From NCBI RefSeq assembly GCF_021648825.1, contig NZ_JAKJHS010000002.1, positions 434,001 through 498,000 of the forward strand: 64,000 bases of DNA. The letters are read 5' to 3'. A program made the translations under genes and the position numbers. Under the pieces are notes generated by a model that worked only from the letters and a program-made list of their open reading frames with translations, had not been told where the DNA came from and searched no databases. Positions 1-9,723 of the stretch are shown one piece after another. The DNA comes from Rhizobium halophilum (GTDB lineage: Bacteria; Pseudomonadota; Alphaproteobacteria; Rhizobiales; Rhizobiaceae). Every line of letters begins with the position of its first letter. Within the stretch, counting starts at the first letter, position 1.

Positions 1-119
1 CGAAGGGGTGACAGCAGCCGGTTACGATCCGATATGGAAAGTGACCAGCCATGGAATTGCAGCAACGCCGGGATCGGCTAGAAATCCCGCCACATCGTCG
101 GGAACAGAGGGGTATTTGA

Positions 120-1949
120 ATGTGCGGGATCGTTGGGATCGTCGGTAGGGAGCCGGTGGCAGAGCGTCTGGTCGACGCGCTGAGGCGGCTCGAATATCGT
201 GGCTATGATTCCGCAGGCGTTGCAACGATCGACAGCGGTGTGCTTGCGCGCCGGCGGGCGGAGGGCAAGCTGTTCAACCTCGAAAAGAAGCTCGCCGAAG
301 ATCCACTTCCCGGCACAATCGGCATTGCTCATACCCGATGGGCTACGCACGGCGTGCCGAACGAGACGAACGCTCACCCGCACTTCGTCGACGGTGTCGC
401 AGTGGTTCACAACGGCATCATCGAAAACTTCTCCGAGCTCAAGGAAGAGCTGATCGGCGAAGGTGTGACGTTCGAGACGCAGACGGACACTGAAGTTGTC
501 GGCCAGCTGATCGCGCGCAGTCTCCGCAACGGCATGGGGCGCCGCGAGGCGATGCAGGCCATGCTGAAGCAGGTCACGGGTGCTTACGCGCTGGCCGTCA
601 TCTTCGCCGATGATCCTTCCACGATCATGGCGGCCCGCTCCGGTCCGCCGCTCGCGATCGGCCATGGCCGCGGCGAGATGTATCTCGGCTCGGATGCAAT
701 CGCACTTGCACCCTTCACCAACGAGATCACTTACCTCGTGGACGGCGACTGGGCGATCCTTGGTCGCGATGGTGCATTCATCTTCGACCATGACGGCAAC
801 CGCGTTGAGCGCCCGCGCCAGATCAGCCAGTCGGCCGCCTATATGGTCGACAAGGGCAATCACCGGCATTTCATGGAAAAGGAGATCTACGAGCAGCCGG
901 AAGTCATCTCCCACGCGCTCGCCCAATACGTCGACCTCGGCGACCACACGGTCGATACCTCGATCTGCGGCGCGATCGACTTCGCCTCCTTGCGCAGCCT
1001 CGCCATTTCCGCCTGCGGAACTGCCTATCTCTCAGGACTAATCGGCAAATACTGGTTTGAGCGTTATGCGCGGCTTCCGGTCGAGATCGACGTCGCATCG
1101 GAGTTCCGCTACCGCGAGATCCCGCTTGCCAAGGATCAGGCTGCGCTCTTCATTTCGCAATCTGGAGAAACGGCCGACACGCTTGCATCGCTGCGCTACT
1201 GCCAGGAAGTAGGCCTCAAGATCGGTGCGGTCGTCAACGTCAAGGAGTCCACGATTGCGCGCGAATCGGACGCGATCTTCCCGATCCTAGCCGGCCCAGA
1301 GATCGGTGTGGCGTCGACAAAGGCTTTCACGTGCCAGCTGACGGTGCTGGCGTCTCTCGCCATCGCTGCGGGCAAGCTGCGAGGAACGATAGCGCCCGAC
1401 GAGGAGCGGCAGTTGGTCAAAAGTCTGACCGAGATGCCACGTCTGATGAGCAGCGTCCTGAACGCCGTTGAATCTCAGATCGAAGCGCTTGCACGGGAAC
1501 TGTCGAGATACCAGGACGTGCTCTATCTTGGCCGCGGCACGAGCTATCCGTTGGCTCTGGAAGGCGCGCTGAAGCTTAAGGAAATCTCTTATATCCACGC
1601 CGAAGGCTACGCGGCGGGAGAGCTTAAGCACGGTCCAATCGCTCTTATCGATGAAAACATGCCGGTGATCGTCATCGCGCCATTCGACCGATTCTTCGAG
1701 AAAACCATTTCGAACATGCAGGAAGTTGCAGCTCGCGGGGGCAAGATCATCTTCATTACGGACGAGAAGGGCGCAGCCGCATCCAAGCTTCCGACGATGG
1801 CGACGATCACGCTTCCGCACGTTGCTGAAATTGTTGCGCCGATGGTCTATTCGCTTCCAATCCAGTTGCTTGCTTATCACACGGCGGTGTTCATGGGGAC
1901 GGACGTCGATCAGCCGCGCAATCTGGCCAAATCGGTCACGGTCGAGTGA
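120..1949 (+). CDS. glmS: Glutamine--fructose-6-phosphate aminotransferase (isomerizing)
   Basis: Makes glucosamine-6-phosphate from fructose-6-phosphate and glutamine in the cytoplasm, the first step towards UDP-GlcNAc for peptidoglycan and LPS. The protein of 609 residues has the usual family length. It opens with MCGIVG, so Cys2 is the N-terminal nucleophile of the glutaminase domain (about residues 1-220). Two SIS sugar-isomerase domains follow, with SGETADT in the first and GRGTSYPLALEGALKLKE in the second, and the C-terminus is the typical LAKSVTVE. A GAGGGG ribosome-binding sequence lies about 8 bases before the ATG. No gene can be assigned in the first 119 bases of the window, so whether glmU precedes it, as in many relatives, cannot be seen. 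Confidence 0.98.
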   Translation: MCGIVGIVGREPVAERLVDALRRLEYRGYDSAGVATIDSGVLARRRAEGKLFNLEKKLAEDPLPGTIGIAHTRWATHGVPNETNAHPHFVDGVAVVHNGIIENFSELKEELIGEGVTFETQTDTEVVGQLIARSLRNGMGRREAMQAMLKQVTGAYALAVIFADDPSTIMAARSGPPLAIGHGRGEMYLGSDAIALAPFTNEITYLVDGDWAILGRDGAFIFDHDGNRVERPRQISQSAAYMVDKGNHRHFMEKEIYEQPEVISHALAQYVDLGDHTVDTSICGAIDFASLRSLAISACGTAYLSGLIGKYWFERYARLPVEIDVASEFRYREIPLAKDQAALFISQSGETADTLASLRYCQEVGLKIGAVVNVKESTIARESDAIFPILAGPEIGVASTKAFTCQLTVLASLAIAAGKLRGTIAPDEERQLVKSLTEMPRLMSSVLNAVESQIEALARELSRYQDVLYLGRGTSYPLALEGALKLKEISYIHAEGYAAGELKHGPIALIDENMPVIVIAPFDRFFEKTISNMQEVAARGGKIIFITDEKGAAASKLPTMATITLPHVAEIVAPMVYSLPIQLLAYHTAVFMGTDVDQPRNLAKSVTVE

Positions 1950-2051
1950 GTTTATCGCCTGCAGCAGGCGGCGCCTTGCATCGTAAGGGTGCATCCGGCA
2001 TGCTGCGGGCCAATGCCGCTTTCCGCGGTGCAACACGACGACCCGCTTCTC

Positions 2052-2753
2052 ATGACTGACATTCCCGAACGAATTTCGATGGCGGGCCGTCTCCGGAACA
2101 ACTTCCTGACCGGCCTGATCATCTGTGCGCCGCTGGCAATCACGATCTGGCTGACATTCAGCTTCATCCGCTGGGCCGATAGCTGGGTGAAGCCGTATAT
2201 CCCCGCGCGTTATAACCCGGAAAACTACCTCAACATCGCCATGCCTGGGCTGGGCATGGTGATCGCGATCCTGCTGATCACCGTCATCGGGTTTCTCGGC
2301 AAGAACCTGATCGGACGGTCGATCGTCAGCTTTGGCGAATCGGTCCTGCACCGGATGCCTCTGGTCCGTACCCTCTACAAGAGTCTGAAGCAGATCTTCG
2401 AGACGGTGCTGAAGGAGCAGTCCACCTCCTTCAAGAAGTGCGGGCTGATCGAGTTTCCAAGCCCCGGGAGCTGGGCGCTGGTCTTTATTTCCGGGGATGC
2501 CAAGGGCGAGATTGCCGCGCGTCTGAACGACAACGGGGAAGAGCTCGTGTCGGTCTTCCTCGCGCCTACTCCGGTACCGACTGCGGGTTTCCTGATGTTC
2601 GTACCGCGCAGCAAGATCATCATGCTGGACATGACGCCCGAGGAGGGCGCACGCCTGTTGATCTCCGGCGGTCTGCTTGCGCCCGACTACAAGCCGAAAG
2701 TGGTGCAGCCAACCGTTGTGCCGAAGGCGGTCAACCCGCTCCCAGGAACCTGA
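2052..2753 (+). CDS. DUF502 family membrane protein
   Basis: Unknown function. The 233-residue protein has two hydrophobic segments near the N-terminus (about residues 15-38 and 60-82) followed by a soluble C-terminal half containing RMPLVRTLYKSLKQ and GFLMFVPRSKI, both characteristic of DUF502 proteins. I start it at the ATG giving MTDIPERISM. A longer in-frame start at 1989 would add 21 atypical residues. It lies about 100 bp after glmS and may be co-transcribed with it. Its last 23 bases overlap the end of the convergent recG. Confidence 0.9.
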   Translation: MTDIPERISMAGRLRNNFLTGLIICAPLAITIWLTFSFIRWADSWVKPYIPARYNPENYLNIAMPGLGMVIAILLITVIGFLGKNLIGRSIVSFGESVLHRMPLVRTLYKSLKQIFETVLKEQSTSFKKCGLIEFPSPGSWALVFISGDAKGEIAARLNDNGEELVSVFLAPTPVPTAGFLMFVPRSKIIMLDMTPEEGARLLISGGLLAPDYKPKVVQPTVVPKAVNPLPGT

Positions 2754-4845
2754 CCGCCTCGTCGCGCCGATGCAGATAAAGGAGCACGCGAACATTCCGT
2801 CCGCGTTCGCTGGTCAGATCCGGGTCCTTGTCCAGCAGATAAGACGCATCCTTGCGCGCGATCTCCAGCAGGTCAGAATGCGCCTCCAGGTTTGCGATGC
2901 GAAAACCGGGGGTGCCGGACTGGCGGGTCCCTAGCAGCTCTCCTTCGCCACGCAGCTTCAGGTCTTCCTCCGCGATCAGGAAGCCGTCTTCGCTGTCGCG
3001 CAGGATCGACAGGCGAGCGTGTCCGGTCTCGCTGAGCGGCCCCTTGTAAAGCAGGATGCAGGTCGAGGCCTCGGCACCGCGCCCGACGCGGCCGCGCAAC
3101 TGATGCAACTGCGCCAGGCCGAAGCGTTCGGCATGTTCGATGACCATGATGGTGGCGTCTGGTACATCCACGCCGACCTCCACCACCGTTGTCGCAACCA
3201 GCAGGCGGATGTCGCCCGCCTTGAACGCAGCCATCACCGCGTCTTTCTCTGCTCCCGCCATCCGGCCGTGTACGAGACCAACGTCGGGGCCGAACTCTTT
3301 TGCCAGCACAGCGTAACGTTCCTCTGCCGACATCAGGTCGGAGACGTCCGATTCCTCGACGAGCGGGCAGATCCAGTAGGCCTTCTTGCCCTCGGCGAGC
3401 GCCGTTCGCAGCCGCGATACGATATCGCCGGTGCGCTCGGTCGGGATCGTCACCGTTTGGATCGGCTTGCGACCAGCCGGCTTTTCCGTCAGCTTTGAAA
3501 CATCCATATCGCCGAAGGCAGCCAGTACCAACGTGCGCGGTATAGGTGTCGCGGTCATCACCAGCATATGCGGCGAGATTCCCTTGGCCGTGAGGCGCAA
3601 GCGCTGGTGGACGCCGAACCGGTGCTGCTCGTCGACCACGGCCAGCACGAGGTTGCGGTAGTTGACCGCATCCTGAAAGAGGGCATGGGTGCCGATGATA
3701 ATCTGCGCCTCGCCGCTTGTGATCCGCTCCAGGATGCCGTCCCGCTCTCGTCCTTTTGTGCGGCCGGTCAGCACTTCCACGCTGATGCCGGCGGCGCCAG
3801 CGAGCTTCGATATCGTTGCATGATGCTGCCGTGCCAGGATTTCCGTCGGCGCCATCAGCACCGCCTGACCGCCGCCTTCTATCGCCGCCGCCATGGCCAT
3901 CAGGGCGACCAAGGTCTTGCCGGCGCCGACATCTCCCTGCAACAGCCGCAGCATCCGGTCTTCACCAGCCATGTCCTTTAGGATGTCTGCGATCGCCGCT
4001 TGTTGGCTACCGGTCAGGGAGAAGGGCAGGGCGCTGCGGATGCGATCCGCAAGTTCGCCTGTGGGGCGAACCGGGCGGCCGGGCACTTTGCGCAGGCGCT
4101 GGCGCACGAGCGCCAACGAGACTTGGCCCGCAAGAAATTCATCATAGGCCAAGCGGCGACGGGCGGGTGACCTCGCATCGACATCGGCGGCGTCGCGCGG
4201 ATCGTGCAGGCTGCGGAAACTTTCTGCCGCGGACGCAAATCCCTGCCGCTGCGTTAGCGTCGGACCAACCCATTCCGGCAGTTCTTGTAGTCGGGAAACA
4301 GCGCCCTCAATCGCTTTCCTCAAAACTTTCGGCGAGAGTCCTGAGGTGAGGGGATAGACGGGCTCGACCAGCGGGAGGTCGGCGGCCTCGGACGCTTTGA
4401 CCATGAAATCCGGATGGACCATGGAAGGGCGGCCGTTGAACCAGTCGACTTTGCCGCTCACCATGATTGTCTCGTCCAACGGCAGAGCTTTTTCCAGCCA
4501 ATTTCCCTTCACGCGGAAGAAGGTGAGCGCCAGTTCGCCGGTGTCGTCGTGCAGGAAGACACGGTAGGGCATGTTCGGCTTGCCGCGTGGCGGCGGTTGA
4601 TGGCGATCGACGCGTCCCTCGATGGTGACAATGGCGCCCTGAGGTGCAAGCGCTATTCCGGGCCGGTTGCGGCGATCTATGATGGACGCCGGCGCCTGGA
4701 AGAGCAGGTCTACCACCCGGCAGTCATCAGCATCCTCCCGTCCCGTCACGCGGGCAATCAGATCCGCGAGTTTCGGACCGACGCCCGGAAGGGTGGCAAC
4801 GGGCGAGAATAGGGGATCGAGAATGGCAGGACGCATGGCCGGCAA
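2731..4845 (-). CDS. recG: ATP-dependent DNA helicase RecG
   Basis: Branch-migrating superfamily 2 helicase that remodels stalled replication forks and Holliday junctions. The N-terminal wedge/OB region (about residues 60-160) precedes two RecA-like motor domains. Walker A reads GDVGAGKT at about residue 304, the Walker B box reads DEQH at 405, and motif III is TATPIPRT. The QLRGRVGRG motif VI and a TRQSGTPGFR C-terminal segment are present. The length of 704 residues fits the family. A second ATG three codons in (MRPAIL) is an alternative start. The gene faces the DUF502 gene and is divergent from sdhE. Confidence 0.97.
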   Translation of the reverse strand: MPAMRPAILDPLFSPVATLPGVGPKLADLIARVTGREDADDCRVVDLLFQAPASIIDRRNRPGIALAPQGAIVTIEGRVDRHQPPPRGKPNMPYRVFLHDDTGELALTFFRVKGNWLEKALPLDETIMVSGKVDWFNGRPSMVHPDFMVKASEAADLPLVEPVYPLTSGLSPKVLRKAIEGAVSRLQELPEWVGPTLTQRQGFASAAESFRSLHDPRDAADVDARSPARRRLAYDEFLAGQVSLALVRQRLRKVPGRPVRPTGELADRIRSALPFSLTGSQQAAIADILKDMAGEDRMLRLLQGDVGAGKTLVALMAMAAAIEGGGQAVLMAPTEILARQHHATISKLAGAAGISVEVLTGRTKGRERDGILERITSGEAQIIIGTHALFQDAVNYRNLVLAVVDEQHRFGVHQRLRLTAKGISPHMLVMTATPIPRTLVLAAFGDMDVSKLTEKPAGRKPIQTVTIPTERTGDIVSRLRTALAEGKKAYWICPLVEESDVSDLMSAEERYAVLAKEFGPDVGLVHGRMAGAEKDAVMAAFKAGDIRLLVATTVVEVGVDVPDATIMVIEHAERFGLAQLHQLRGRVGRGAEASTCILLYKGPLSETGHARLSILRDSEDGFLIAEEDLKLRGEGELLGTRQSGTPGFRIANLEAHSDLLEIARKDASYLLDKDPDLTSERGRNVRVLLYLHRRDEAVRFLGAG

Positions 4846-4929
4846 AATGCGACGGAAATTGCGGGCTTTGCAAGGTGACGAAGCGGAAATTGCGTCCTAT
4901 ATGAGCCTCGCTACACAAGGACTTCTTTC

Positions 4930-5259
4930 ATGACCGGACTCTCGCGCTCCAGCGCGGATCTTTCACCTCGCCGCCGCCGTATCCTGTACCGCTGCTGGCA
5001 TCGCGGCATCCGAGAAATGGACCTCGTCTTCGGACAGTTCGCCGAAGATGAAATCAGTCGCCTTTCGGATAGCGAGCTCGACGAGTTCGAGGCGATCATG
5101 GGAGAGGACGACCACGATCTGCATGCCTGGATCACCGGGGGAAAGCCGCTCCCCGATCATCTCCAGACCGAGCTGTTCGCTCGCATTTCCGCCTACCGGC
5201 CGGATTTCGGCCCTGTCACCACGGCGAGCCTGAAGGCGAAGGCAGAGCAGTCAGAATGA
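4930..5259 (+). CDS. sdhE: Succinate dehydrogenase FAD assembly factor SdhE
   Basis: Small cytoplasmic factor that promotes covalent attachment of FAD to the SdhA flavoprotein (DUF339/YgfY family). The 109-residue sequence carries the signature RGIREMD at residues 25-31, followed by a helical FAEDEISRLSDSELDEFE segment and the LHAWITG motif, all typical of SdhE. The stop codon overlaps the mfd start by four bases (ATGA), so the two are translationally coupled. This sdhE-mfd pairing is found in many alphaproteobacteria. Confidence 0.95.
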   Translation: MTGLSRSSADLSPRRRRILYRCWHRGIREMDLVFGQFAEDEISRLSDSELDEFEAIMGEDDHDLHAWITGGKPLPDHLQTELFARISAYRPDFGPVTTASLKAKAEQSE

Positions 5260-8200
5260 TCCCAGGGTTTGATGCAAAGAGAATAGCAGCGGCGACCGCT
5301 CCGCTGACCATCGGCAATGTGCCGCCAGGCATGGAAGCGCTGCTGCTGGCGGAGATGGCACGGGTGGGGCAGCCGGTCGCCTATGTCATGTCCGACGGAC
5401 AACGAATGACAGACCTCGAGCAGATGCTCGGGTTCGTTGCGCCCGACATTCCGGTACTGACATTGCCGGCCTGGGACTGTCTCCCGTACGACCGCGTTTC
5501 GCCGAGCGCCGATGTCTCTGCGCGGAGACTTGCCGCGCTGTCGGGTCTGATTGCCCATGCGCGTAAGCCGCATGCGGCCATCGTGCTGGTCACCGTCAAC
5601 GCGATGCTGCAAAAGATCGCGCCCTCCGAGGTGATCGAGAGCCTGGCTTTCTCGGCAAGACCGGGTGCGACGATCCGTATGGACGATATTGCGGCGCGTC
5701 TGGAACGCAACGGCTTCGAGCGCGTGCCGACGGTCCGTGAAGTCGGCGAATTCGCGGTCCGGGGCGGCATACTCGATGTCTTCGTGCCCGGCACGGAGGA
5801 GCCAGTGCGGCTCGACTTCTTCGGGGACACGCTGGAGACGATTCGTACCTTCGACCCCGCCAGCCAGCGTACCACGGGGCAGGCGCGCTCTCTCGACCTC
5901 AATCCGATGAGCGAAGTGTCGCTGACGCCAGACACGATCAGCCGTTTCCGCAAGAACTATCTTTCGCTTTTCGGTGCCGCCAATCGCGACGATGCGCTTT
6001 ATCAGGCCGTCTCCGAAGGGCGCCGCTACGCGGGTATGGAACACTGGCTGCCGCTCTTCTACGAACGGCTGGAAACCGCCTTCGATTACCTTGAGGGCTT
6101 CCGGATCGTCACCGACCATACCGCGCGGGAAGCGGCCACCGAACGCTCCAAGCTTGTCACCGACTATTATGAATCCCGGCGCGACAATGGCAGCACGGGC
6201 AAGGGCGCCTCGGCACAGGCCGCCCCTTACAAGCCGGTTCCGCCCGGGCAGCTTTATCTTGACGGGAAGGGTTTCGCCTCTGCGCTGGATGCTGCGATAG
6301 CCATCCGGCTCACCCCTTTCAACGAGCACGACACGGAAAGCCGCCGGGTCATTGAACTGGATGCGCGGATCGGGCCTCGCTGGGCGAAGTCGCAAGCGGA
6401 AAAGGATGAGCGCGACGAGCGGGTCAACGTTTTTGATCTCGCCGTGAAGCATATTGCCGACAAGCGGGCCTCCGGCGCCAAGGTTCTGGTTACCGGCTGG
6501 TCCGCAGGTTCACTCGACCGCCTCCTACAGGTGCTCGAGGAGCGAGGGCTCGAACGCGTCAAGCAGATCGAGAACTTTGCAGAACTCGACAAGCTGAAGA
6601 AGGGTGAGGCGGCGGCGGCCGTGCTCAGTCTGGAGGGCGGGTTTGAGACCGATGGCATCGTCGTCATCGGTGAACAGGATATCCTTGGCGACCGGATGGT
6701 GCGCCGGGGCAAGCGCCGTAAGCGCGGCGCAGACTTCATTTCGGAGATCTCCGGGCTCGACGAAGGCTCGCTAGTCGTCCACGCCGAGCACGGCATCGGT
6801 CGCTTCGTGGGCCTCGTCACGATCGAGGCCGCAGGTGCGCCGCGGGCTTGTCTAGAGCTGCATTATGCCGACGAGGCAAAGCTCTTCCTGCCGGTGGAAA
6901 ACATTGACCTCCTGTCGCGCTACGGGTCGGATGCTGCGGAGGCAACGCTCGACAAGCTGGGCGGTGGTGCCTGGCAGGCGCGGAAGGCGAAGCTCAAGAA
7001 GCGGCTCCTCGATATGGCCGAGGGTTTAATCCGCGTCGCCGCGAGCCGTATCACCCGCCGAGCCCCAGTTCTGGCCGCACCCGACGGCCTGTACGACGAG
7101 TTCGCTGCCCGCTTCCCCTATGATGAGACGGAAGATCAGGCCAATGCGATCGATTCCGTGCGCGACGATCTTTCCGCCGGTAAGCCGATGGATCGGCTCG
7201 TTTGTGGCGATGTCGGCTTCGGCAAGACCGAGGTGGCCCTCCGCGCGGCCTTTCTCGCGGCCATGAATGGCGGCCAGGTCGCCGTGGTGGTGCCGACGAC
7301 CCTCCTTGCGCGTCAGCATTTCAAGACCTTCCGCGACCGCTTCCGCGGTTTGCCGATCAAGGTGGCGCAGGCTTCCCGTCTGGTGCCGGCGAAGGAGCTG
7401 AACCAGGTCAAGAAGGACCTATCCGAAGGCAAGGTCGATATCGTGGTCGGCACTCACGCCTTGCTCGGCAGCGGCATCAACTTTGCCAATCTTAGCCTGC
7501 TTATCATCGATGAGGAGCAGCATTTCGGGGTGAAGCACAAGGAGCGCCTCAAGGAGCTGAAGGCCGACGTCCACGTGCTGACGCTTTCGGCGACGCCCAT
7601 CCCGCGGACGTTGCAGCTGGCAATGACGGGTGTGCGGGAACTGTCGTTGATCACCACGCCACCCGTCGACCGCATGGCGGTGCGCACCTTCATCTCGCCC
7701 TTCGATCCGCTGGTGATCCGCGAAACGCTGATGCGCGAGCACTATCGCGGTGGCCAGAGCTTCTATGTTTGCCCGCGGCTTGCCGATCTTCCCGATGTGC
7801 AGGCGTTCCTGCAGTCGGACGTGCCGGAGCTCAAGGTTGCCGTCGCGCACGGCCAGATGGCGTCCGGCGAACTCGAAGACATCATGAACGCCTTCTACGA
7901 CGGCAAGTATGATGTGCTCCTGTCGACGACCATTGTGGAGTCGGGCCTCGACGTGCCGACGGCGAACACGCTGATCGTGCACAGGGCCGACATGTTCGGC
8001 CTGGCGCAGCTCTACCAGCTGCGCGGCCGCGTCGGACGCTCCAAGGTGCGGGCGTTCGCGCTCTTCACCCTGCCGGTCAACAAGCAGCTGACGCAGTCGG
8101 CTGAACGCCGACTGAAGGTGCTGCAGTCGCTCGACACGCTGGGCGCGGGCTTCCAGCTTGCGAGCCACGACCTCGACATCCGTGGCGCCGGCAACCTGCT

Positions 8201-8768
8201 TGGCGAAGAGCAGTCCGGGCACATCAAAGAGGTCGGCTTTGAGCTCTACCAGCAGATGCTGGAGGAGGCGGTGGCCGAGGTGCGCGGCGACGACGAGATA
8301 ATCGATACCGGGTGGTCGCCGCAGATCTCCGTCGGCATCACCGTGATGATTCCGGAGGATTATGTCCCGGACCTGCACCTGCGCATGAGCCTCTACCGCC
8401 GTCTGGGCGAACTCAAGGATCTGTCGGAAATCGACGGCTTGGGCGCCGAGATGATCGATCGTTTTGGTCCGCTGCCGGTCGAGGTGCAAAACCTGCTGAA
8501 GGTGGTCTACGTCAAGTCGCTCTGCCGCATCGCCAATGTCGAGAAGCTGGATGCGGGTCCGAAAGGCATTGTTGTCACCTTCCGCGACAAGCAGTTCCCC
8601 AATCCGGCGGCGCTGGTGCAGTACATTGCCAAGCAGGGCACGATGGCCAAGATCCGGCCGGACCAGAGCGTCTTCCTGACCCGCGACCTCCCGACGCCGG
8701 AAAAGCGGTTGACGGTCGCTGCGCAGGTGATGAAGCAGTTTGCAGAACTGGCAAAGCAGCCGAGCTAA
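5256..8768 (+). CDS. mfd: Transcription-repair coupling factor Mfd
   Basis: ATP-dependent translocase that removes stalled RNA polymerase and recruits UvrA to lesions. At 1170 residues it has the full domain set: UvrB-like N-terminal part, an RNA-polymerase-interaction CarD-like segment around LDEGSLVVHAEHGIGRF, a RecG-like motor with GDVGFGKTE Walker A and DEEQHFG Walker B, QLRGRVGR, and the C-terminal TRCF domain. It follows sdhE with a four-base overlap. Its TAA stop abuts, without spacer, the stop codon of the opposing transporter gene. uvrA, which acts in the same repair pathway, lies 9 kb downstream. Confidence 0.98.
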   Translation: MIPGFDAKRIAAATAPLTIGNVPPGMEALLLAEMARVGQPVAYVMSDGQRMTDLEQMLGFVAPDIPVLTLPAWDCLPYDRVSPSADVSARRLAALSGLIAHARKPHAAIVLVTVNAMLQKIAPSEVIESLAFSARPGATIRMDDIAARLERNGFERVPTVREVGEFAVRGGILDVFVPGTEEPVRLDFFGDTLETIRTFDPASQRTTGQARSLDLNPMSEVSLTPDTISRFRKNYLSLFGAANRDDALYQAVSEGRRYAGMEHWLPLFYERLETAFDYLEGFRIVTDHTAREAATERSKLVTDYYESRRDNGSTGKGASAQAAPYKPVPPGQLYLDGKGFASALDAAIAIRLTPFNEHDTESRRVIELDARIGPRWAKSQAEKDERDERVNVFDLAVKHIADKRASGAKVLVTGWSAGSLDRLLQVLEERGLERVKQIENFAELDKLKKGEAAAAVLSLEGGFETDGIVVIGEQDILGDRMVRRGKRRKRGADFISEISGLDEGSLVVHAEHGIGRFVGLVTIEAAGAPRACLELHYADEAKLFLPVENIDLLSRYGSDAAEATLDKLGGGAWQARKAKLKKRLLDMAEGLIRVAASRITRRAPVLAAPDGLYDEFAARFPYDETEDQANAIDSVRDDLSAGKPMDRLVCGDVGFGKTEVALRAAFLAAMNGGQVAVVVPTTLLARQHFKTFRDRFRGLPIKVAQASRLVPAKELNQVKKDLSEGKVDIVVGTHALLGSGINFANLSLLIIDEEQHFGVKHKERLKELKADVHVLTLSATPIPRTLQLAMTGVRELSLITTPPVDRMAVRTFISPFDPLVIRETLMREHYRGGQSFYVCPRLADLPDVQAFLQSDVPELKVAVAHGQMASGELEDIMNAFYDGKYDVLLSTTIVESGLDVPTANTLIVHRADMFGLAQLYQLRGRVGRSKVRAFALFTLPVNKQLTQSAERRLKVLQSLDTLGAGFQLASHDLDIRGAGNLLGEEQSGHIKEVGFELYQQMLEEAVAEVRGDDEIIDTGWSPQISVGITVMIPEDYVPDLHLRMSLYRRLGELKDLSEIDGLGAEMIDRFGPLPVEVQNLLKVVYVKSLCRIANVEKLDAGPKGIVVTFRDKQFPNPAALVQYIAKQGTMAKIRPDQSVFLTRDLPTPEKRLTVAAQVMKQFAELAKQPS

Positions 8769-9707
8769 TCAGCGTTCCGGATCAGTCTCGGCGGTCACCA
8801 TGGCGCCGGCCTGCGGGTCGGCAGCGACTGCCGGCGGCAGCGGAACGCCGCGCACCCGCTCGCGGGCGAGCGTCAGCAGTCCCGACCCGATGATCAAGAT
8901 GATGCCAATGACCATTGGCACATCGATCGCATCGCCAAAGATCAGGTAGCCGAAGAGCACGGCCCACAGCATCTGGCTGTACTGCGTCGGACCGACGAGG
9001 GCTGCCGGAGCATAGCTCGTCGCATACATCAGCAGGATCGTTGCCAGCGCCGCCAACAGCCCGTAGCCAGCCAGCATCAGCCAGTGCGGGAGGCTCGGCC
9101 ACTGGAAACCAGGGATCGCCAGCAACCCGCACAGGACGAGCGACCCGATGATGCCGGCACCGTAGAGCGAGATACTTTTCTCTCGAGGACCAACCGCACG
9201 ATAGACGACGATGGAGATCGCGCCGCTCAATCCTGCGAAGACAGCACCCACATGACCGATCGACAGCTCGCGAAATCCCGGCCGCAGGACAACCAGGATA
9301 CCGATGAAGCCAATCACGACGGCACTCCAGCGTCGGATGCCGACCTCCTCCTTGAGGAAGACCACCGACATGATGGTCACGAATGAGGGAAGCAGGAAGA
9401 TCAGCGCAAACGCCTCCGCCATGGAAAGATGGGTGAACGCGGTCACGCTGGCGATCGTGCCGAAGGCGGCGGCAAAGGCTCTCAGAAGCCAGAGCGGGCG
9501 GTTCGTGGTGCGAAGCATGTCCAGCACGCTGTCTCCGCGCTTCATCACGAAGGGGAGGGCCGTGACGCCGAAAAGGGCGCCAAGGAACGACATCTCGTAA
9601 GGGCTGAGGGCACCTTCGATCAGCTTGACGCTGGCGTCGCTGAAGGAAAACGCCGCAAAGGCGGCGAAGGCAAAGAGGACGCCCTTGAGCGTTTGATCGG
9701 TCGACAT
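8769..9707 (-). CDS. EamA/DMT-family membrane transporter
   Basis: Ten-helix drug/metabolite-transporter superfamily protein of 312 residues with two EamA repeats (about 8-140 and 155-285). Visible signatures are FLKEEVGIRRW, at the end of the first repeat, and the duplicated hydrophobic pattern. The substrate cannot be deduced; some relatives export amino acids or take up S-adenosylmethionine or carnitine. It is the last gene of a minus-strand unit behind the oxidoreductase (16-bp gap). The C-terminal tail is hydrophilic and acidic. Confidence 0.88.
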   Translation of the reverse strand: MSTDQTLKGVLFAFAAFAAFSFSDASVKLIEGALSPYEMSFLGALFGVTALPFVMKRGDSVLDMLRTTNRPLWLLRAFAAAFGTIASVTAFTHLSMAEAFALIFLLPSFVTIMSVVFLKEEVGIRRWSAVVIGFIGILVVLRPGFRELSIGHVGAVFAGLSGAISIVVYRAVGPREKSISLYGAGIIGSLVLCGLLAIPGFQWPSLPHWLMLAGYGLLAALATILLMYATSYAPAALVGPTQYSQMLWAVLFGYLIFGDAIDVPMVIGIILIIGSGLLTLARERVRGVPLPPAVAADPQAGAMVTAETDPER

Positions 9708-9723
9708 CTGCTGAGTTGGCCGC

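Noticed and set aside
1..119. End of glmU before glmS
   Set aside because: None of the three forward frames shows a GlmU-like C-terminus, so no gene is called here.
1287..2795. Long open frame antisense to glmS and the DUF502 gene (502 codons)
   Set aside because: It mirrors the codon periodicity of glmS, has no domain and no plausible start; GC-rich coding DNA commonly leaves such antisense frames open.
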